A stretch of DNA of 64,000 nucleotides from Algoriphagus aquaeductus (GTDB lineage: Bacteria > Bacteroidota > Bacteroidia > Cytophagales > Cyclobacteriaceae): NCBI RefSeq assembly GCF_003253485.1, contig NZ_QKTX01000003.1:354706-418705 (forward strand), given 5' to 3'. Made by a program: the position numbers and the translations under genes. Of this stretch, positions 22,580-32,551 are shown in pieces. The notes below the pieces were generated by a model, which was not told where the DNA came from, ran no database searches, and saw only the letters and a program-made list of their open reading frames with translations. Each line of letters starts with the position of its first letter. Position 1 is the first letter of the stretch.

Positions 22580-24385
22580 TTAGTCTTCTTTCTTCGCCAT
22601 TCTAGTTCTCTCGTTTTCATCCAAATAGATTTTTCTCATTCGGATAGACTTTGGAGTGATTTCCAAGTATTCGTCTTTTTGGATGTATTCCATGGATTCT
22701 TCCAAAGAAAAACGCTTAGGAGGAGCGATTCTTACGTTGTCATCAGAGCCTGAAGCACGCATGTTGGTCAATTTCTTGCCTTTCTGCACATTGACTACGA
22801 TATCGTTGTCTCTGGAATGCTCTCCGATTACCTGTCCTGTATACAAATCATCACCTGGCTCAATAAAGAATACGCCACGATCCTGAAGCTTGTCAATCGC
22901 ATAAGCAGTACATGGACCGCCTTCCATAGAGATCAAGGAACCGTTGATTCTGCCTGGGATTGGACCTTTGAATGGCTCATAGGCAGTGAATCGGTGATTC
23001 ATAATCGCTTCACCTTGAGTGGCTGTAAGTACGTTATTTCTCAAACCGATCAAGCCTCTGGAAGGAATCTTGAATTCTAGGTGTTGAAGATCTCCTTTTG
23101 GCTCCATGATCAGCAATTCACCTTTACGCTGAGTAGCCAATTCGATTACTTTTCCGGCAGTCTCTTGAGGAACATCCACCACCAAAGTTTCGATAGGCTC
23201 ACATTTCACTCCATCAATTTCTTTGTAAATCACCTGAGGCTGGCCTACCTGAAGTTCATAGCCTTCACGTCTCATGGTCTCGATCAAAACAGACAAGTGA
23301 AGAATACCACGTCCATAAACGAGGAATCGATCTTCTGAATCAGTCGATTCTACTCTCAGCGCCAAGTTTTTCTCGGTCTCCTTCATCAATCGATCTCTCA
23401 AGTGACGGGAAGTCACAAACTTTCCTTCTTTACCGAAGAATGGTGAGTTATTGATCGTGAAAAGCATGTTCATCGTAGGCTCATCGATGGAGATACGAGG
23501 AAGTGGCTCAGGATTTTCTACATCAGCAATGGTGTCACCGATCTCGAAGTCTTCAATACCGGTCACCGCGCAGATATCTCCTGCCGTTACGGTCTGTACT
23601 TTATTTTTTCCAAGACCTTCAAAGGTATGAAGCTCTTTAACGCGCATTTTTTTGATGGAACCATCCGCTTTGCAAAGTGCGATCTGCTGGTTTTCAGAGA
23701 TAGTGCCTCTTGCTACACGTCCGATTGCGATACGACCTACGAAGTTTGAGTAGTCCAAAGAGGTGATTTGCATCTGAAGAGTTCCTTCGGAGATTTTTGG
23801 AGCAGGGATGTGATCCAAAATCGCATCTAAAAGTGGAAGAATGGAGTCGGTTGGATTTTTCCAGTCTGGACCCATCCAGTTTTGCTTGGCCGAACCGTAA
23901 AGTGTTTGGAATTCCAATTGCTCTTCGGTTGCGTCTAGGTTAAACATCAGTTCAAAAACTGATTCATGTACTTCGTCAGGGCGACAGTTTTCTTTGTCTA
24001 CCTTGTTTACTACGACGATCGGAGTAAGACCCAACGCAAGGGCTTTTCCCAATACAAATCGAGTCTGAGGCATAGGACCTTCGAAAGCATCCACCAAAAG
24101 GATTACTCCATCAGCCATTTTCAATACTCGCTCCACTTCTCCACCAAAGTCGGCGTGACCTGGAGTGTCAATGATGTTGATTTTGTGGTCTTTGTAGCGT
24201 ACGGATACGTTTTTAGAAAGAATAGTGATACCGCGTTCACGTTCCAGGTCGTTGTTGTCGAGAATCAGGTCGTCGAATTGCTGATTTTCTCTAAAGATTT
24301 TTGAAGCGTGGATGATTTTATCCACCAAAGTTGTTTTACCGTGGTCAACGTGTGCGATGATCGCGATATTCCGAATATTCTGCAT
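22580..24385 (-). CDS. typA: Ribosome-associated GTPase TypA/BipA
   Basis: 601 residues from MQNIRNIAIIAHVDHGKTTL; a longer frame adds 31 non-conserved codons and was not used. G-box motifs: HVDHGKTT, ERGITILSKN, DTPGHADFGGEV and VNKVD. Domain II and the EF-G-like domains follow, with TypA-specific GLIGLRNNVLTATQGEAIM and the C-terminal domain. It is a translational GTPase needed for ribosome assembly and stress growth. It is core-genome and marks the end of the island. Confidence 0.96.
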   Translation of the reverse strand: MQNIRNIAIIAHVDHGKTTLVDKIIHASKIFRENQQFDDLILDNNDLERERGITILSKNVSVRYKDHKINIIDTPGHADFGGEVERVLKMADGVILLVDAFEGPMPQTRFVLGKALALGLTPIVVVNKVDKENCRPDEVHESVFELMFNLDATEEQLEFQTLYGSAKQNWMGPDWKNPTDSILPLLDAILDHIPAPKISEGTLQMQITSLDYSNFVGRIAIGRVARGTISENQQIALCKADGSIKKMRVKELHTFEGLGKNKVQTVTAGDICAVTGIEDFEIGDTIADVENPEPLPRISIDEPTMNMLFTINNSPFFGKEGKFVTSRHLRDRLMKETEKNLALRVESTDSEDRFLVYGRGILHLSVLIETMRREGYELQVGQPQVIYKEIDGVKCEPIETLVVDVPQETAGKVIELATQRKGELLIMEPKGDLQHLEFKIPSRGLIGLRNNVLTATQGEAIMNHRFTAYEPFKGPIPGRINGSLISMEGGPCTAYAIDKLQDRGVFFIEPGDDLYTGQVIGEHSRDNDIVVNVQKGKKLTNMRASGSDDNVRIAPPKRFSLEESMEYIQKDEYLEITPKSIRMRKIYLDENERTRMAKKED

Positions 24386-24551
24386 GGTTTGCCTTATTGA
24401 GGGTGCAAAAGTAAGAATAATATTTCGGAGTAAAGTTATCGGCCTGTGAAGTTTCTGAATTTGCAAAAGTCCAGTCACTAGGTAGTTACCTTTCTTCGGG
24501 TTTGATAGACTGAAGAAAAAAACACTATTTCAAGTCTGAAAACACCAAGCC

Positions 24552-25610
24552 ATGTTCAAACTTATTCTACGCGCTTCACCTTTGGTTTTTTTGAGTTGGA
24601 TTTTGGTATGGTGGTTAAATGGACTTGAGGATTCAGGCTGGATTTTGGTTGCTTTTTGGCTTTTTCTTGGCTTGGGCTTTCAGGCAAAAGAAGAATTAAA
24701 GCCGTTTAGCTTTCCTGTGGCTATTTTAGGCGTGGTGGCTTTAGCCATGTTTTTCCCTCAGTATTTTCAGGAAGTTAATGGCTTCAAACTTACAGGCCTC
24801 ATCAATCCTTTGATACAGATGATCATGTTTGGGATGGGGGCGACGCTGAGTTGGAAGGATTTTGCGGCTGTGGCCAAAAGTCCCAAATCTGTGGCTATTG
24901 GAGTTTTATCTCAATTTTTGATTATGCCTTTGGTAGGTTTTGGCTTGGCTAAGGTCAGTGGGCTGGCACCTGAGGTCGCAGCCGGGATTATTTTGGTAGG
25001 CTGTGCTCCCGGAGGTACCGCTTCCAATGTGATGGCTTTTTTGGCGAAAGCCAATGTGGCACTTTCAGTAACCTTGACTTCGATTTCCACACTTCTTGCA
25101 CCCTTTATGATGCCGGTGTTGATGAAAGTTTTAGCAGGCCAGTTTATAGAGATTGACTTGCTGAAAATGATGTGGGATATTTTCAAAATCATTCTTTTGC
25201 CCGTAGGAGCTGGTTTGGTGATCAATCAGCTGCTCAAGGGGAAGTCTAATGTGGTCGAAAAGCTTCTTCCGCTAGTTTCCATGCTGGGAATTGCACTTAT
25301 CATCTTGGTGATCACGGCTGTCGGTCGTGACGCGTTGCTGGAAATAGGCTCCATTTTGATCCTTTTGGTGCTGCTTCACAACCTCTTGGGGTATGGAATC
25401 GGCTATGGGTTTTCGAAGGTGATTGGAATGTCCGAGCAAGATTCTCGCACGATCGGGATAGAGGTGGGGATGCAAAATGCAGGCTTGGCTTCTGGTCTTT
25501 CCAATATTCTTGGGAAAATCGCCACTGTAGGTTTAGCCCCGGCTGTATTTGGACCGATACAAAATGTAACGGGATCGATTTTGGCGACTTTTTGGAGTAG
25601 GAAAAAATAA
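24552..25610 (+). CDS. Bile acid:sodium symporter (BASS) family transporter
   Basis: 352 residues, about ten hydrophobic segments. Family motifs include MFGMGATLSWKDF in the first core half, GCAPGGTASNVMAFLAKANV at the discontinuous helix, and GIEVGMQNAGLASGL in the second half. BASS proteins carry out sodium-coupled uptake of organic anions such as pyruvate, pantoate or bile acids; the substrate here is not known. Divergent from typA, single gene. Confidence 0.9.
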   Translation: MFKLILRASPLVFLSWILVWWLNGLEDSGWILVAFWLFLGLGFQAKEELKPFSFPVAILGVVALAMFFPQYFQEVNGFKLTGLINPLIQMIMFGMGATLSWKDFAAVAKSPKSVAIGVLSQFLIMPLVGFGLAKVSGLAPEVAAGIILVGCAPGGTASNVMAFLAKANVALSVTLTSISTLLAPFMMPVLMKVLAGQFIEIDLLKMMWDIFKIILLPVGAGLVINQLLKGKSNVVEKLLPLVSMLGIALIILVITAVGRDALLEIGSILILLVLLHNLLGYGIGYGFSKVIGMSEQDSRTIGIEVGMQNAGLASGLSNILGKIATVGLAPAVFGPIQNVTGSILATFWSRKK

Positions 25611-25677
25611 ATTGACCTAAGGATAATTTTTTCATTAAAGTTTAGTTTAATAGCTAGACCTTACAACATTGCTTTTT

Positions 25678-27126
25678 ATGAAAAATAAAATTTTGATTCT
25701 TGCTTGTTTATTAACTGGCCTTTCAGTCACTTCTTATTCTCAGGAGAAATTCAGCTTTGAGCTATATGCAGGGCCTTCCCAAGCTTTTCTTCCATATGAA
25801 TTGATACCTCGAAATGACTTTATTTCTCCTTCAAATGAGTTGCAATACCATTTTGGGTCTACGTTTCTTTGGGGTTTGAAGAACGACTGGCAGATCACCG
25901 CTCAATTGGAATTTTTTAAGCGGGAATTAGGAACTTATGGAATATCGAGGGCAATCGATACCCTGCAAATTACAGGTTATTCGACACATGGGATTCCATT
26001 AATTGCCATAGGTGCTAGGAAAAGCTGGGGTAATTTTTTCCTACAGCCAAGTGTGAGTTTGATGAGAAGCCCGTCGGATTTGGACGTTTATGACAGAGGC
26101 CGGGTCTGGAATGATATTCCTCTTGGCGTGATATCCATGTCTGATTTGGGATTGGGAGTTAGAGTTGAAGGAGGTTATAAAATCTACAATCGAAGGGGTA
26201 ATTATTTTCTGGGAGGTCTCCGATATCAAAAAGGTCTGATCCTAATGGATCAAATGAATGCGGCTGTCAGGTATAATGAGCGATTGGAACATGTCTTGTC
26301 TGCAAAAAGCAGAGGCTCATATCTGGGAATGTTTCTCGGGTACGGAATTAATGGGCATAATTTAAAATCATTTGGAAGCCGTGCTCCAAAAAGATTGTAT
26401 AATGATAATAAGTTGCTTAAGCATGATCTTTCTTTAGAAAACGGCTTATATGCAATGCTTTATGGAGGCTTTAGAAGGAGGGAAAATGCGCTTTTCTATG
26501 ATAGCCCTTACACGAACATGAGTGGACAGTTTCAAGCGGTAGTGGGTTACAATTACAATAGATTTTCAATCGAGTCTGGGTATGGAAACTTTAGCTATAA
26601 TGCCAATTATCAAATCGATTTTGACGGAGTAGAAGCTTTAATCATAAGATGGGAGCACTTTGATATGCCAGTGATTCCATTGACTTTTAAGTATCATATT
26701 CCTTTGAATGGGCAAAATACAGTAAGATTTGGCTCCAGTTTCAGTACTTATTTTGGATTGCGGGATCAAAGCAAATCCTGGTTCTTTTCAAGAGGGAGCG
26801 GTTCGGTGGAATTTGATCAAAAGAGGTATGAATACACCAGTGTAGAAGCTACCGACCGAGATTTAATCCATGGTCGATTTGTATATAATGCTGGCGTTTT
26901 TGCTGAAATGTCTATTTTCAACTCCAGCTTTTTGACGGTTAAACTTTCCGGAAATTTTGCTTCTCCTGATTTTGTTAAACTAAACGCTAACTACTTAATA
27001 GAGGGAGTCCCTGTGTCAGTGGAAAGCTTTGGAAACTTGAATGGCTTTATGCTCGATGTAGGTTATAAAATCCCTCTTAAAGTCCTGAATAGACAGTTAA
27101 AACAGCTGAACAAAGCGACAACCTAG
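25678..27126 (+). CDS. Outer-membrane beta-barrel-like secreted protein, unknown function
   Basis: 482 residues from the ATG giving MKNKILILACLLTGLSVTSY, a Sec signal peptide. The mature chain alternates short amphipathic aromatic-ended strands (FSFELYAGPSQAFL, FFLQPSVSLM, YFLGGLRYQKGL, YAMLYGGF, FSIESGYGNFSYN, VRFGSSFSTYFGL), consistent with a beta-barrel in the outer membrane. No domain family recognised. Its stop codon shares CTAG (27123-27126) with the convergent SGNH hydrolase gene. Confidence 0.65.
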   Translation: MKNKILILACLLTGLSVTSYSQEKFSFELYAGPSQAFLPYELIPRNDFISPSNELQYHFGSTFLWGLKNDWQITAQLEFFKRELGTYGISRAIDTLQITGYSTHGIPLIAIGARKSWGNFFLQPSVSLMRSPSDLDVYDRGRVWNDIPLGVISMSDLGLGVRVEGGYKIYNRRGNYFLGGLRYQKGLILMDQMNAAVRYNERLEHVLSAKSRGSYLGMFLGYGINGHNLKSFGSRAPKRLYNDNKLLKHDLSLENGLYAMLYGGFRRRENALFYDSPYTNMSGQFQAVVGYNYNRFSIESGYGNFSYNANYQIDFDGVEALIIRWEHFDMPVIPLTFKYHIPLNGQNTVRFGSSFSTYFGLRDQSKSWFFSRGSGSVEFDQKRYEYTSVEATDRDLIHGRFVYNAGVFAEMSIFNSSFLTVKLSGNFASPDFVKLNANYLIEGVPVSVESFGNLNGFMLDVGYKIPLKVLNRQLKQLNKATT

Positions 27127-27785
27127 TTTTGATTGGGAAAGTATGGTTTAAAAATCTCCCCCCAAATCAAATAGCCGTCCTGATTTAAGTGGAGCTGGTC
27201 TTGGATATACAATTCAGGGCGTGGTTTTCCATCGGAATTTATAAAAGCTTTCCAAGTATCGACATACTCCACTTTTTCCTTTGCTAGGCAGTATTCGGAC
27301 AGTTTTTGGTTGAAAATCTGATAGTTCGCCTTTTTCTCCCATCTCAAAGGACTCGGCTTGGCGCCGATTAGGTAGATTTCTACCTCGGGATTGATGAGGT
27401 GAATGCGGGTCACGATATTATCCAAGCTAGTCAGGATTTCGGCGACTTCTACGCCTGCCCAAATGTCATTGTCTCCTTCATAGATAAACACTCTGGCCGG
27501 CTCAAACTTGATCACGAGCGGAAAAAGATGCCGTTCGAGATCGGCTGCTTTGGAGCCTCCAAAACCCGTATTGATCAGATTTTCCTGAGGAAAAGTTTCT
27601 TCCAGGTTACTCCACATTCGTATCGTTGAGCTTCCGGTAAACACCGTCGATCCTGCTTTCCAGCCTAAGCTGTCATACTTGGCTGAAATTTGTTTAACCT
27701 CGTTTTCAAATGGTACTTGCTGTGCAAAACCCAGTTGACTGATTAAAGCCAATAAGAAGAATAGTTGAAGCGAAAATCTGTTCAT
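27123..27785 (-). CDS. SGNH/GDSL-family esterase, secreted
   Basis: 220 residues from MNRFSLQLFFLLALISQLGF (signal peptide). Block I VFTGSSTIRMW holds the nucleophilic Ser, block II NTGFGGSKAAD the oxyanion Gly, block III EGDNDIWAG the Asn/Asp, and block V DQLHLNQDGY the catalytic Asp-His pair. Secreted SGNH hydrolases often deacetylate or de-esterify carbohydrates or lipids; the substrate is unknown. An alternative ATG lies 12 nt upstream. Confidence 0.85.
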   Translation of the reverse strand: MNRFSLQLFFLLALISQLGFAQQVPFENEVKQISAKYDSLGWKAGSTVFTGSSTIRMWSNLEETFPQENLINTGFGGSKAADLERHLFPLVIKFEPARVFIYEGDNDIWAGVEVAEILTSLDNIVTRIHLINPEVEIYLIGAKPSPLRWEKKANYQIFNQKLSEYCLAKEKVEYVDTWKAFINSDGKPRPELYIQDQLHLNQDGYLIWGEIFKPYFPNQN

Positions 27786-28021
27786 AGCCTCAAACATAAA
27801 TCAAAAATCACCTGAACCAAAACCGTTCATCCTCCTGACCGAATGTGAACATGCCGAGCAGTTTTTGATTTTGTCCATCAGCATTCCGTGAGGATCAAAA
27901 AGCCACTTTCTATCCCAAAATCGACCCTTTTCATCCCAAAATCAATGAATTGACAGCTCGGTTGATTTCTTTGGTCGTGTTTTCGCGTTATACAGCTATT
28001 CATCTACCAAATCCCCTTGCT

Positions 28022-29122
28022 ATGAATTCGATCACCCGGTTTTTCTGGTTTTGCAGCGGTGCCAATTTTGCCATTCTGAAGCGTATACCTACCGAATCCA
28101 ATAAGTATGTAGGGATCGGGGCAACAGTTTTTTTTACTGGAGTCTTGGCCGCCTTGGCCGCTGGCTATGCCTTGTTTACGGTGTTCCAAGCCTTACTTCC
28201 GGCTATCTTTTTTGGACTGCTTTGGGGGATGATGATCTTCAATCTGGACCGCTTTATCGTGTCCAGCATGCGAAAAAAGGAAAATGCATGGGCGGAATGG
28301 AAACTTGCCATCCCGAGGTTGGTTTTGGCTGTATTGCTGGCTTTGGTGATTTCTAAGCCCTTGGAATTGAAAATGTTTGAGCGGGAGATCAACCGAAAGT
28401 TGGATGAAAAAAAGACCGAGTTTATCGCCCAGTCCAAAGCCAATCTTGCGAAGGGATTTCCGGAAATTCAGGAATTGGAAGCCAAAATTGACACATTGAA
28501 ATCCGAGGTGTCGCAGGCAGAAGCTTTTCGAGACCAGCTTCAAAAGGAATACGATGCGGAGCGTTTTGGCGAGAAAACCTCAGGAACCAGCGGTATAGTT
28601 GGTTTGGGTACCAATGCGAAGAAAAAGGAGCAACAACTGGACGCAGCACAGCTTGCTTTGGATGACCTTCGAAAGCGAAATCAAGTCAGGATCGATACCC
28701 TTGAAGCTCAAATCCGGGAATTTATGGCTTTGCGTCAGGCGGAATTTGAAAAGCAGCAACCCGGTATCGAAGGATTTGACGGGTTGGCGGCACGGATGGA
28801 TGCGCTGTCTGCTTTGACTAAAGAGAGCTCCGCTATGGCCTTGGCTAATGTCTTTATTATGCTGCTTTTCATCGCGATCGAGACGGCTCCGATTTTTGTC
28901 AAATTGATCTCCAGTCGTGGGCCGTATGATGAACTTTTGGAACTACATGAAGAGAAAGTGAAGCTTTTTAAAGGAGAAAAATGGACCATCGCCAAAGGGG
29001 AATCAGAAGCTCGGGTGGGTTATTTTCAGGATACGCATTTCTATGCGACAGATTTGAAAAAGGAAAAAACCAATCGAAAAAACCGGGCCGAAACTGATCG
29101 GGAACTGGCCAATTGGGAATGA
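28022..29122 (+). CDS. DUF4407 membrane protein
   Basis: 366 residues from MNSITRFFWFCSGANFAILK. Two to three membrane helices in the first 130 residues (GATVFFTGVLAALAAGYALF, ALLPAIFFGLLWGMMIF, LVLAVLLALVISKP) are followed by a long Lys/Glu-rich coiled coil (about 130-260) and a final membrane segment (NVFIMLLFIAIETAPIFVK). This topology and the NLDRFIV motif are those of DUF4407. Function is not established. An upstream GC-poor reading of 24 codons was left out. Confidence 0.8.
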   Translation: MNSITRFFWFCSGANFAILKRIPTESNKYVGIGATVFFTGVLAALAAGYALFTVFQALLPAIFFGLLWGMMIFNLDRFIVSSMRKKENAWAEWKLAIPRLVLAVLLALVISKPLELKMFEREINRKLDEKKTEFIAQSKANLAKGFPEIQELEAKIDTLKSEVSQAEAFRDQLQKEYDAERFGEKTSGTSGIVGLGTNAKKKEQQLDAAQLALDDLRKRNQVRIDTLEAQIREFMALRQAEFEKQQPGIEGFDGLAARMDALSALTKESSAMALANVFIMLLFIAIETAPIFVKLISSRGPYDELLELHEEKVKLFKGEKWTIAKGESEARVGYFQDTHFYATDLKKEKTNRKNRAETDRELANWE

Positions 29123-29204
29123 GAAAGGAAAGAAAATCAAGGGGTTGTTTTGATTTACGTGTAAATTTATTTTTCTTTACGGTGCATTTAAAAATCAACG
29201 AGTT

Positions 29205-29462
29205 ATGGACACCAAGATCACCTTGTCTTTCAATAAAGACATTATTGACCGAGCCAAAGATTTTGCCGACCAAAATAACATCAGTCTTTCACGCCTGACC
29301 GAGTTTCTGTATGCGCAGATGACTTCCAAGACCTACAAGTCTTTGGAGGAGCTTCCGATTTCCGATTGGGTGAATATGGTGTCCGAGGGTGAAGTGGAAT
29401 ATAAGCGCATGCCTTCCAGTCGCAAGGCCATGAAGGATGAGTTCTTCGAAGGTAAAAAATGA
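29205..29462 (+). CDS. DUF6364-type antitoxin
   Basis: 85 residues. N-terminal MDTKITLSFNKDIIDRAKDF is a ribbon-helix-helix-like start seen in DUF6364 proteins; the C-terminal half is charged (RKAMKDEFFEGKK) and probably binds the toxin. It overlaps the PIN-domain gene by 4 nt. The likely role is operator binding and neutralisation of the nuclease. Confidence 0.8.
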   Translation: MDTKITLSFNKDIIDRAKDFADQNNISLSRLTEFLYAQMTSKTYKSLEELPISDWVNMVSEGEVEYKRMPSSRKAMKDEFFEGKK

Positions 29463-29875
29463 GGGTATTTCTGGATGCAAACGTGCTGGTGTCCGTGTTG
29501 AATAAGGAATACCCACTTTTTCCGCATTCTGCCCGGATTTTAAGTTTGGCGGATCAGCTGCGATTCCAACTCTACACCACTCCGATTTGCTTGGCTATAG
29601 CTTTTTATTTTGCGGAGAAAAAATGTGGAACCGCCCAAGCCAAGCAAAAAATGCAGGTTCTTTCTTCCAAACTTCACATTGCCTCCGTGGATTCGGAAAC
29701 CGTTAAAAACGCTGTTTCAAATCCCAGTGTGATGGATTTTGAGGATGGTTTGGAGTATTATTCAGCTTTGCAGCATGACTGCAAAGCCATCATTACCGAA
29801 GATTCCGAAGGTTTCTATTTTTCAGAGATTCCAGTCTTTGATTGTCGGAAGTTTCTGGAAGAGGTGGTGTTTTAA
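29459..29875 (+). CDS. PIN-domain ribonuclease toxin (VapC-like)
   Basis: 138 residues with PIN-domain acidic residues: Asp in VFLDANVLVSVL, Glu in FYFAEKK, Asp in VMDFEDGLEY and Asp in IITEDSEGF. These coordinate Mg for RNA cleavage. Translationally coupled to the DUF6364 antitoxin. The RNA target is unknown. Confidence 0.88.
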   Translation: MRVFLDANVLVSVLNKEYPLFPHSARILSLADQLRFQLYTTPICLAIAFYFAEKKCGTAQAKQKMQVLSSKLHIASVDSETVKNAVSNPSVMDFEDGLEYYSALQHDCKAIITEDSEGFYFSEIPVFDCRKFLEEVVF

Positions 29876-29886
29876 ATGATTTAACT

Positions 29887-29911
29887 CTCCAAGGGTTTAG
29901 AACCCTTGGAG
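29887..29911. terminator. Hairpin between convergent PIN toxin and DUF5995 genes
   Basis: CTCCAAGGGTT (29887-29897) and AACCCTTGGAG (29901-29911) form a perfect 11-bp stem with loop TAG. T-runs are weak on both sides. It overlaps the 3' end of the minus-strand gene. Confidence 0.6.
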
Positions 29912-30661
29912 GGTTTCATTGGCTACCTGATCCAATTGATCCATCGTTCGGCTCACCGATTTCCATTCAGCAAATGCTACGATTTTGATCAAGAAACCCA
30001 GAAATTTCCCCGGATTGATCAGCTTTTTGGCAAGTGCGGAGATGTTTTTGTCCCGATCCTGAATCTGAAAGTCTTTGTTTGGATATGCATGGTATTCGCC
30101 GGCATATTTCCATGCACCATCACGGGCGACTTGAATGGAAAAGTTAAGCAGCATTTCATCTTTACCTTTAGCCAGTGGGATCAGCCAACCAAAAATCGGA
30201 GATACCATGCTGATATTGGCTTTGACTCCGTCGACCAACTCGGCAAGGACTGAATTGATCTTGTCAAAGTCTCCCTTGATAGCTGCCAGATTTTTCCCTT
30301 TCATAGTTTCTGAAGCGGCAATTCCCAAATCCAAGTTGATATGGGCATTGATCCCGAGGAAAAGGTGTTGGAGGGTGAGATGCCCGGAACTTTTGCTTGC
30401 CTCAAAAGCCAATCTCCAGCTTTCGGTTGGTTTTTGTCCTGTTTTCCAAAGTTCGTAAGCATCAATAAACCGCTTGGCGAAAAGTACGTCCAGGACTTCC
30501 ATTCGGGGGTTGTCTTCAAATTCTCCGGCTAAAATCCCATCCCAAACTCGCCTTGTGACCTGTCGGTAAAGGATGGCGAAAAAGCCGATTCGACTTTGTT
30601 GATTTTTACACTCCTCCACAATTTGATCCATGCGGACCAGGACTTCTTCAATAGTTTTCAT
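29897..30661 (-). CDS. DUF5995 family protein
   Basis: 254 residues, all-helical by appearance, no signal peptide. The motif HLFLGINAHINLDLGIAA around residues 99-116 is the hallmark of DUF5995; metal binding by its His/Asp residues is plausible but unproven. It is the third gene of a minus-strand group with a VIT-type transporter and an M19 dipeptidase, 6 nt after the transporter. Confidence 0.78.
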   Translation of the reverse strand: MKTIEEVLVRMDQIVEECKNQQSRIGFFAILYRQVTRRVWDGILAGEFEDNPRMEVLDVLFAKRFIDAYELWKTGQKPTESWRLAFEASKSSGHLTLQHLFLGINAHINLDLGIAASETMKGKNLAAIKGDFDKINSVLAELVDGVKANISMVSPIFGWLIPLAKGKDEMLLNFSIQVARDGAWKYAGEYHAYPNKDFQIQDRDKNISALAKKLINPGKFLGFLIKIVAFAEWKSVSRTMDQLDQVANETLQGF

Positions 30662-30667
30662 GAAAAA

Positions 30668-31387
30668 TTATTTGAAAAATTGTTCTAAAATATCTCCCAC
30701 ATAAAAGGCTACCACTGCGGCCAGTAAACCCAAACCGACTGTTTCAATAATACTTCGCAAGGCTGAGGTCTGATTGACAATCCCTTTGAGCCAGCCCACG
30801 ATCAAAAAGGCAAATCCGGTCAAAATACTCGTCCAAAGGAAGGTATTGATGTCTGAGGGGAAAAAGAAATCCCAGAGATACACCAAAAGAGGAATGAGGC
30901 CTACCAAAACAAAGGATATCAATGTCGCTAAACCAATCTTGAACGGGCTCTTGGTCTCTCGCATCATGCCCAATTCATCCTTCATCATCTCGGATACCCA
31001 TAGATCTTTGTCTGCACAGATATGGTCCACGATTTTATCCAAAAGCTCCCCTTTGAACCCCTTTTCACGGTAAATCCCCGCAATTTCTTCCCGCTCCAGT
31101 TCCGGCAGATTTTCGATTTCCCAGTATTCGATTTTTTCATGTTTGGTGAAGTTGTCTTGGTCACTTTTGGCAGATAGATAGGCTCCTACAGACATGGAAA
31201 ATCCGTCCGCGAGAAGGTTGGCAAATCCCAAAATGATCAAGATACCCGGGTCCAAGTTGGCTCCGAATCCCCCGGCAACAACCGCAAAAGTGGTGACGGC
31301 ACCATCAATTCCTCCATAAACAAATTCCCGGAGGTATTCCTGAAGTTTTCCAAAGTTGGCTTTGGTAAGGTGTATTGATGACTCCAT
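30668..31387 (-). CDS. VIT1/CCC1-family transporter
   Basis: 239 residues. YGGIDGAVTTFAVVAGGFGA and LLADGFSMSVGAYLS are the VIT1/CCC1 signatures of the first two helices; an acidic cytoplasmic insert (EREEIAGIYREKGFKGELLD) follows, then three more hydrophobic segments. The family moves Fe2+/Mn2+ out of the cytoplasm or into vacuoles in eukaryotes. The stop of the upstream dipeptidase touches its start, showing an operon. Confidence 0.88.
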   Translation of the reverse strand: MESSIHLTKANFGKLQEYLREFVYGGIDGAVTTFAVVAGGFGANLDPGILIILGFANLLADGFSMSVGAYLSAKSDQDNFTKHEKIEYWEIENLPELEREEIAGIYREKGFKGELLDKIVDHICADKDLWVSEMMKDELGMMRETKSPFKIGLATLISFVLVGLIPLLVYLWDFFFPSDINTFLWTSILTGFAFLIVGWLKGIVNQTSALRSIIETVGLGLLAAVVAFYVGDILEQFFK

Positions 31388-32551
31388 TTAGTTCAGGTTT
31401 TTCAGGAAAAAGTTTTTAACATTTTCTCCCATCACAGCTCTAATCTCATCCTCGGAAAATCCTGCCTCCATAAGCCCTTCTACAATCAGTGGTAATCCAG
31501 TAATGTCAAATGGAACAGCTACTGAACCATCATAATCAGAGCCCAAGGCGACGAATTCTATCCCTACTAGGTCCCGGACATGCTGGATCGATGCGATGAT
31601 ATTTGGTAACTCAGGCTCACCCACAGCCATGTCAAAAAATGCGATACCGATAATTCCTCCATTGGCTGCGATTTTTTGAATTTGAGTATCACTGAGATTC
31701 CGTTGTGAATCGAGAACTGCCCTTACTCCGGTGTGAGAAACTATTACAGGTTTTGTACTGATTTCTAAAACATCATCGATGATGGCAGGAGAGGAGTGGG
31801 CCAGATCAATGAAAATTCCCAACTCATTCATTTTTCGGACAGCTGATTTGCCAAAATCAGTCAAGCCCTCGCTATTTTCTCCATGCGCGGAACCGCCAAA
31901 TTCATTGTCGAAAAAGTGTGTGGGACCGATCATCCTAACTCCTGCTTCGAAGACTTTATCCAGGTTTTCCAGAGAAGCTTCGAGGGCATGCCCGCCTTCG
32001 ATTCCCAGCATGGCACCAATGACTTGTTTGTCGGTTTTCCGTATGGAGATCAGTTTTTCTAGATCTGTCTTAGATTTTATGAAAATGGCTTTTTCTCCCT
32101 CATTTTCTACAAAATCAGCCAAAGCATTGGATTGAGATAGCGTTCGGTTCATCAGGCTAAACCAATTCCAAGGGCTTTCTCCCTTGGCAATGGTCAGTGG
32201 GGTAATGTTGTCAAAGGCATCTTCCGAATTACTTTGCATATTCTGACCTGCAGGAGACTTGGAAACGATGGTAAACATTTCCAGAGCGACATGGGCTTCA
32301 CGCATTCGGGGAAAATCCACATGGCCGCGATCTCCTCGCTTATTTAGATTCCTTCCCCAAAGGAGTGCGTCGCAATGAAGGTCTGCGATGAAATCAAGGC
32401 GGTCATAGAGCGCTTTGGCCTCAGAAGAAACGGAGTAGGGGGGCGCGATTTTGACTGGATTTCGCTGAGTTTCTATATACTGGGGGACTGTATTGATTCC
32501 AATCAGGTAAATGACAAATAGTAGGAAAAGAAAGAATAGAAACTTCTTCAT
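31388..32551 (-). CDS. Membrane dipeptidase (M19 family)
   Basis: 387 residues. An N-terminal hydrophobic helix (FLFFLFLLFVIYLIGINTVP) anchors or exports the protein. The zinc site is visible as DLHCDALLW, the bridging Glu in GIEGGHALE, His in DLAHSSP and His in VSHTGVRAV; LGSDYDGSV is near the C-terminus. M19 enzymes cleave dipeptides including those with D-residues. First gene of the M19-VIT-DUF5995 operon. Confidence 0.9.
   Translation of the reverse strand: MKKFLFFLFLLFVIYLIGINTVPQYIETQRNPVKIAPPYSVSSEAKALYDRLDFIADLHCDALLWGRNLNKRGDRGHVDFPRMREAHVALEMFTIVSKSPAGQNMQSNSEDAFDNITPLTIAKGESPWNWFSLMNRTLSQSNALADFVENEGEKAIFIKSKTDLEKLISIRKTDKQVIGAMLGIEGGHALEASLENLDKVFEAGVRMIGPTHFFDNEFGGSAHGENSEGLTDFGKSAVRKMNELGIFIDLAHSSPAIIDDVLEISTKPVIVSHTGVRAVLDSQRNLSDTQIQKIAANGGIIGIAFFDMAVGEPELPNIIASIQHVRDLVGIEFVALGSDYDGSVAVPFDITGLPLIVEGLMEAGFSEDEIRAVMGENVKNFFLKNLN

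Noticed and set aside
22511..22753. Continuation of the leader-like ORF of the right repeat into typA antisense
   Set aside because: The frame stays open only because typA antisense lacks stops; the conserved part ends with the repeat at 22510.
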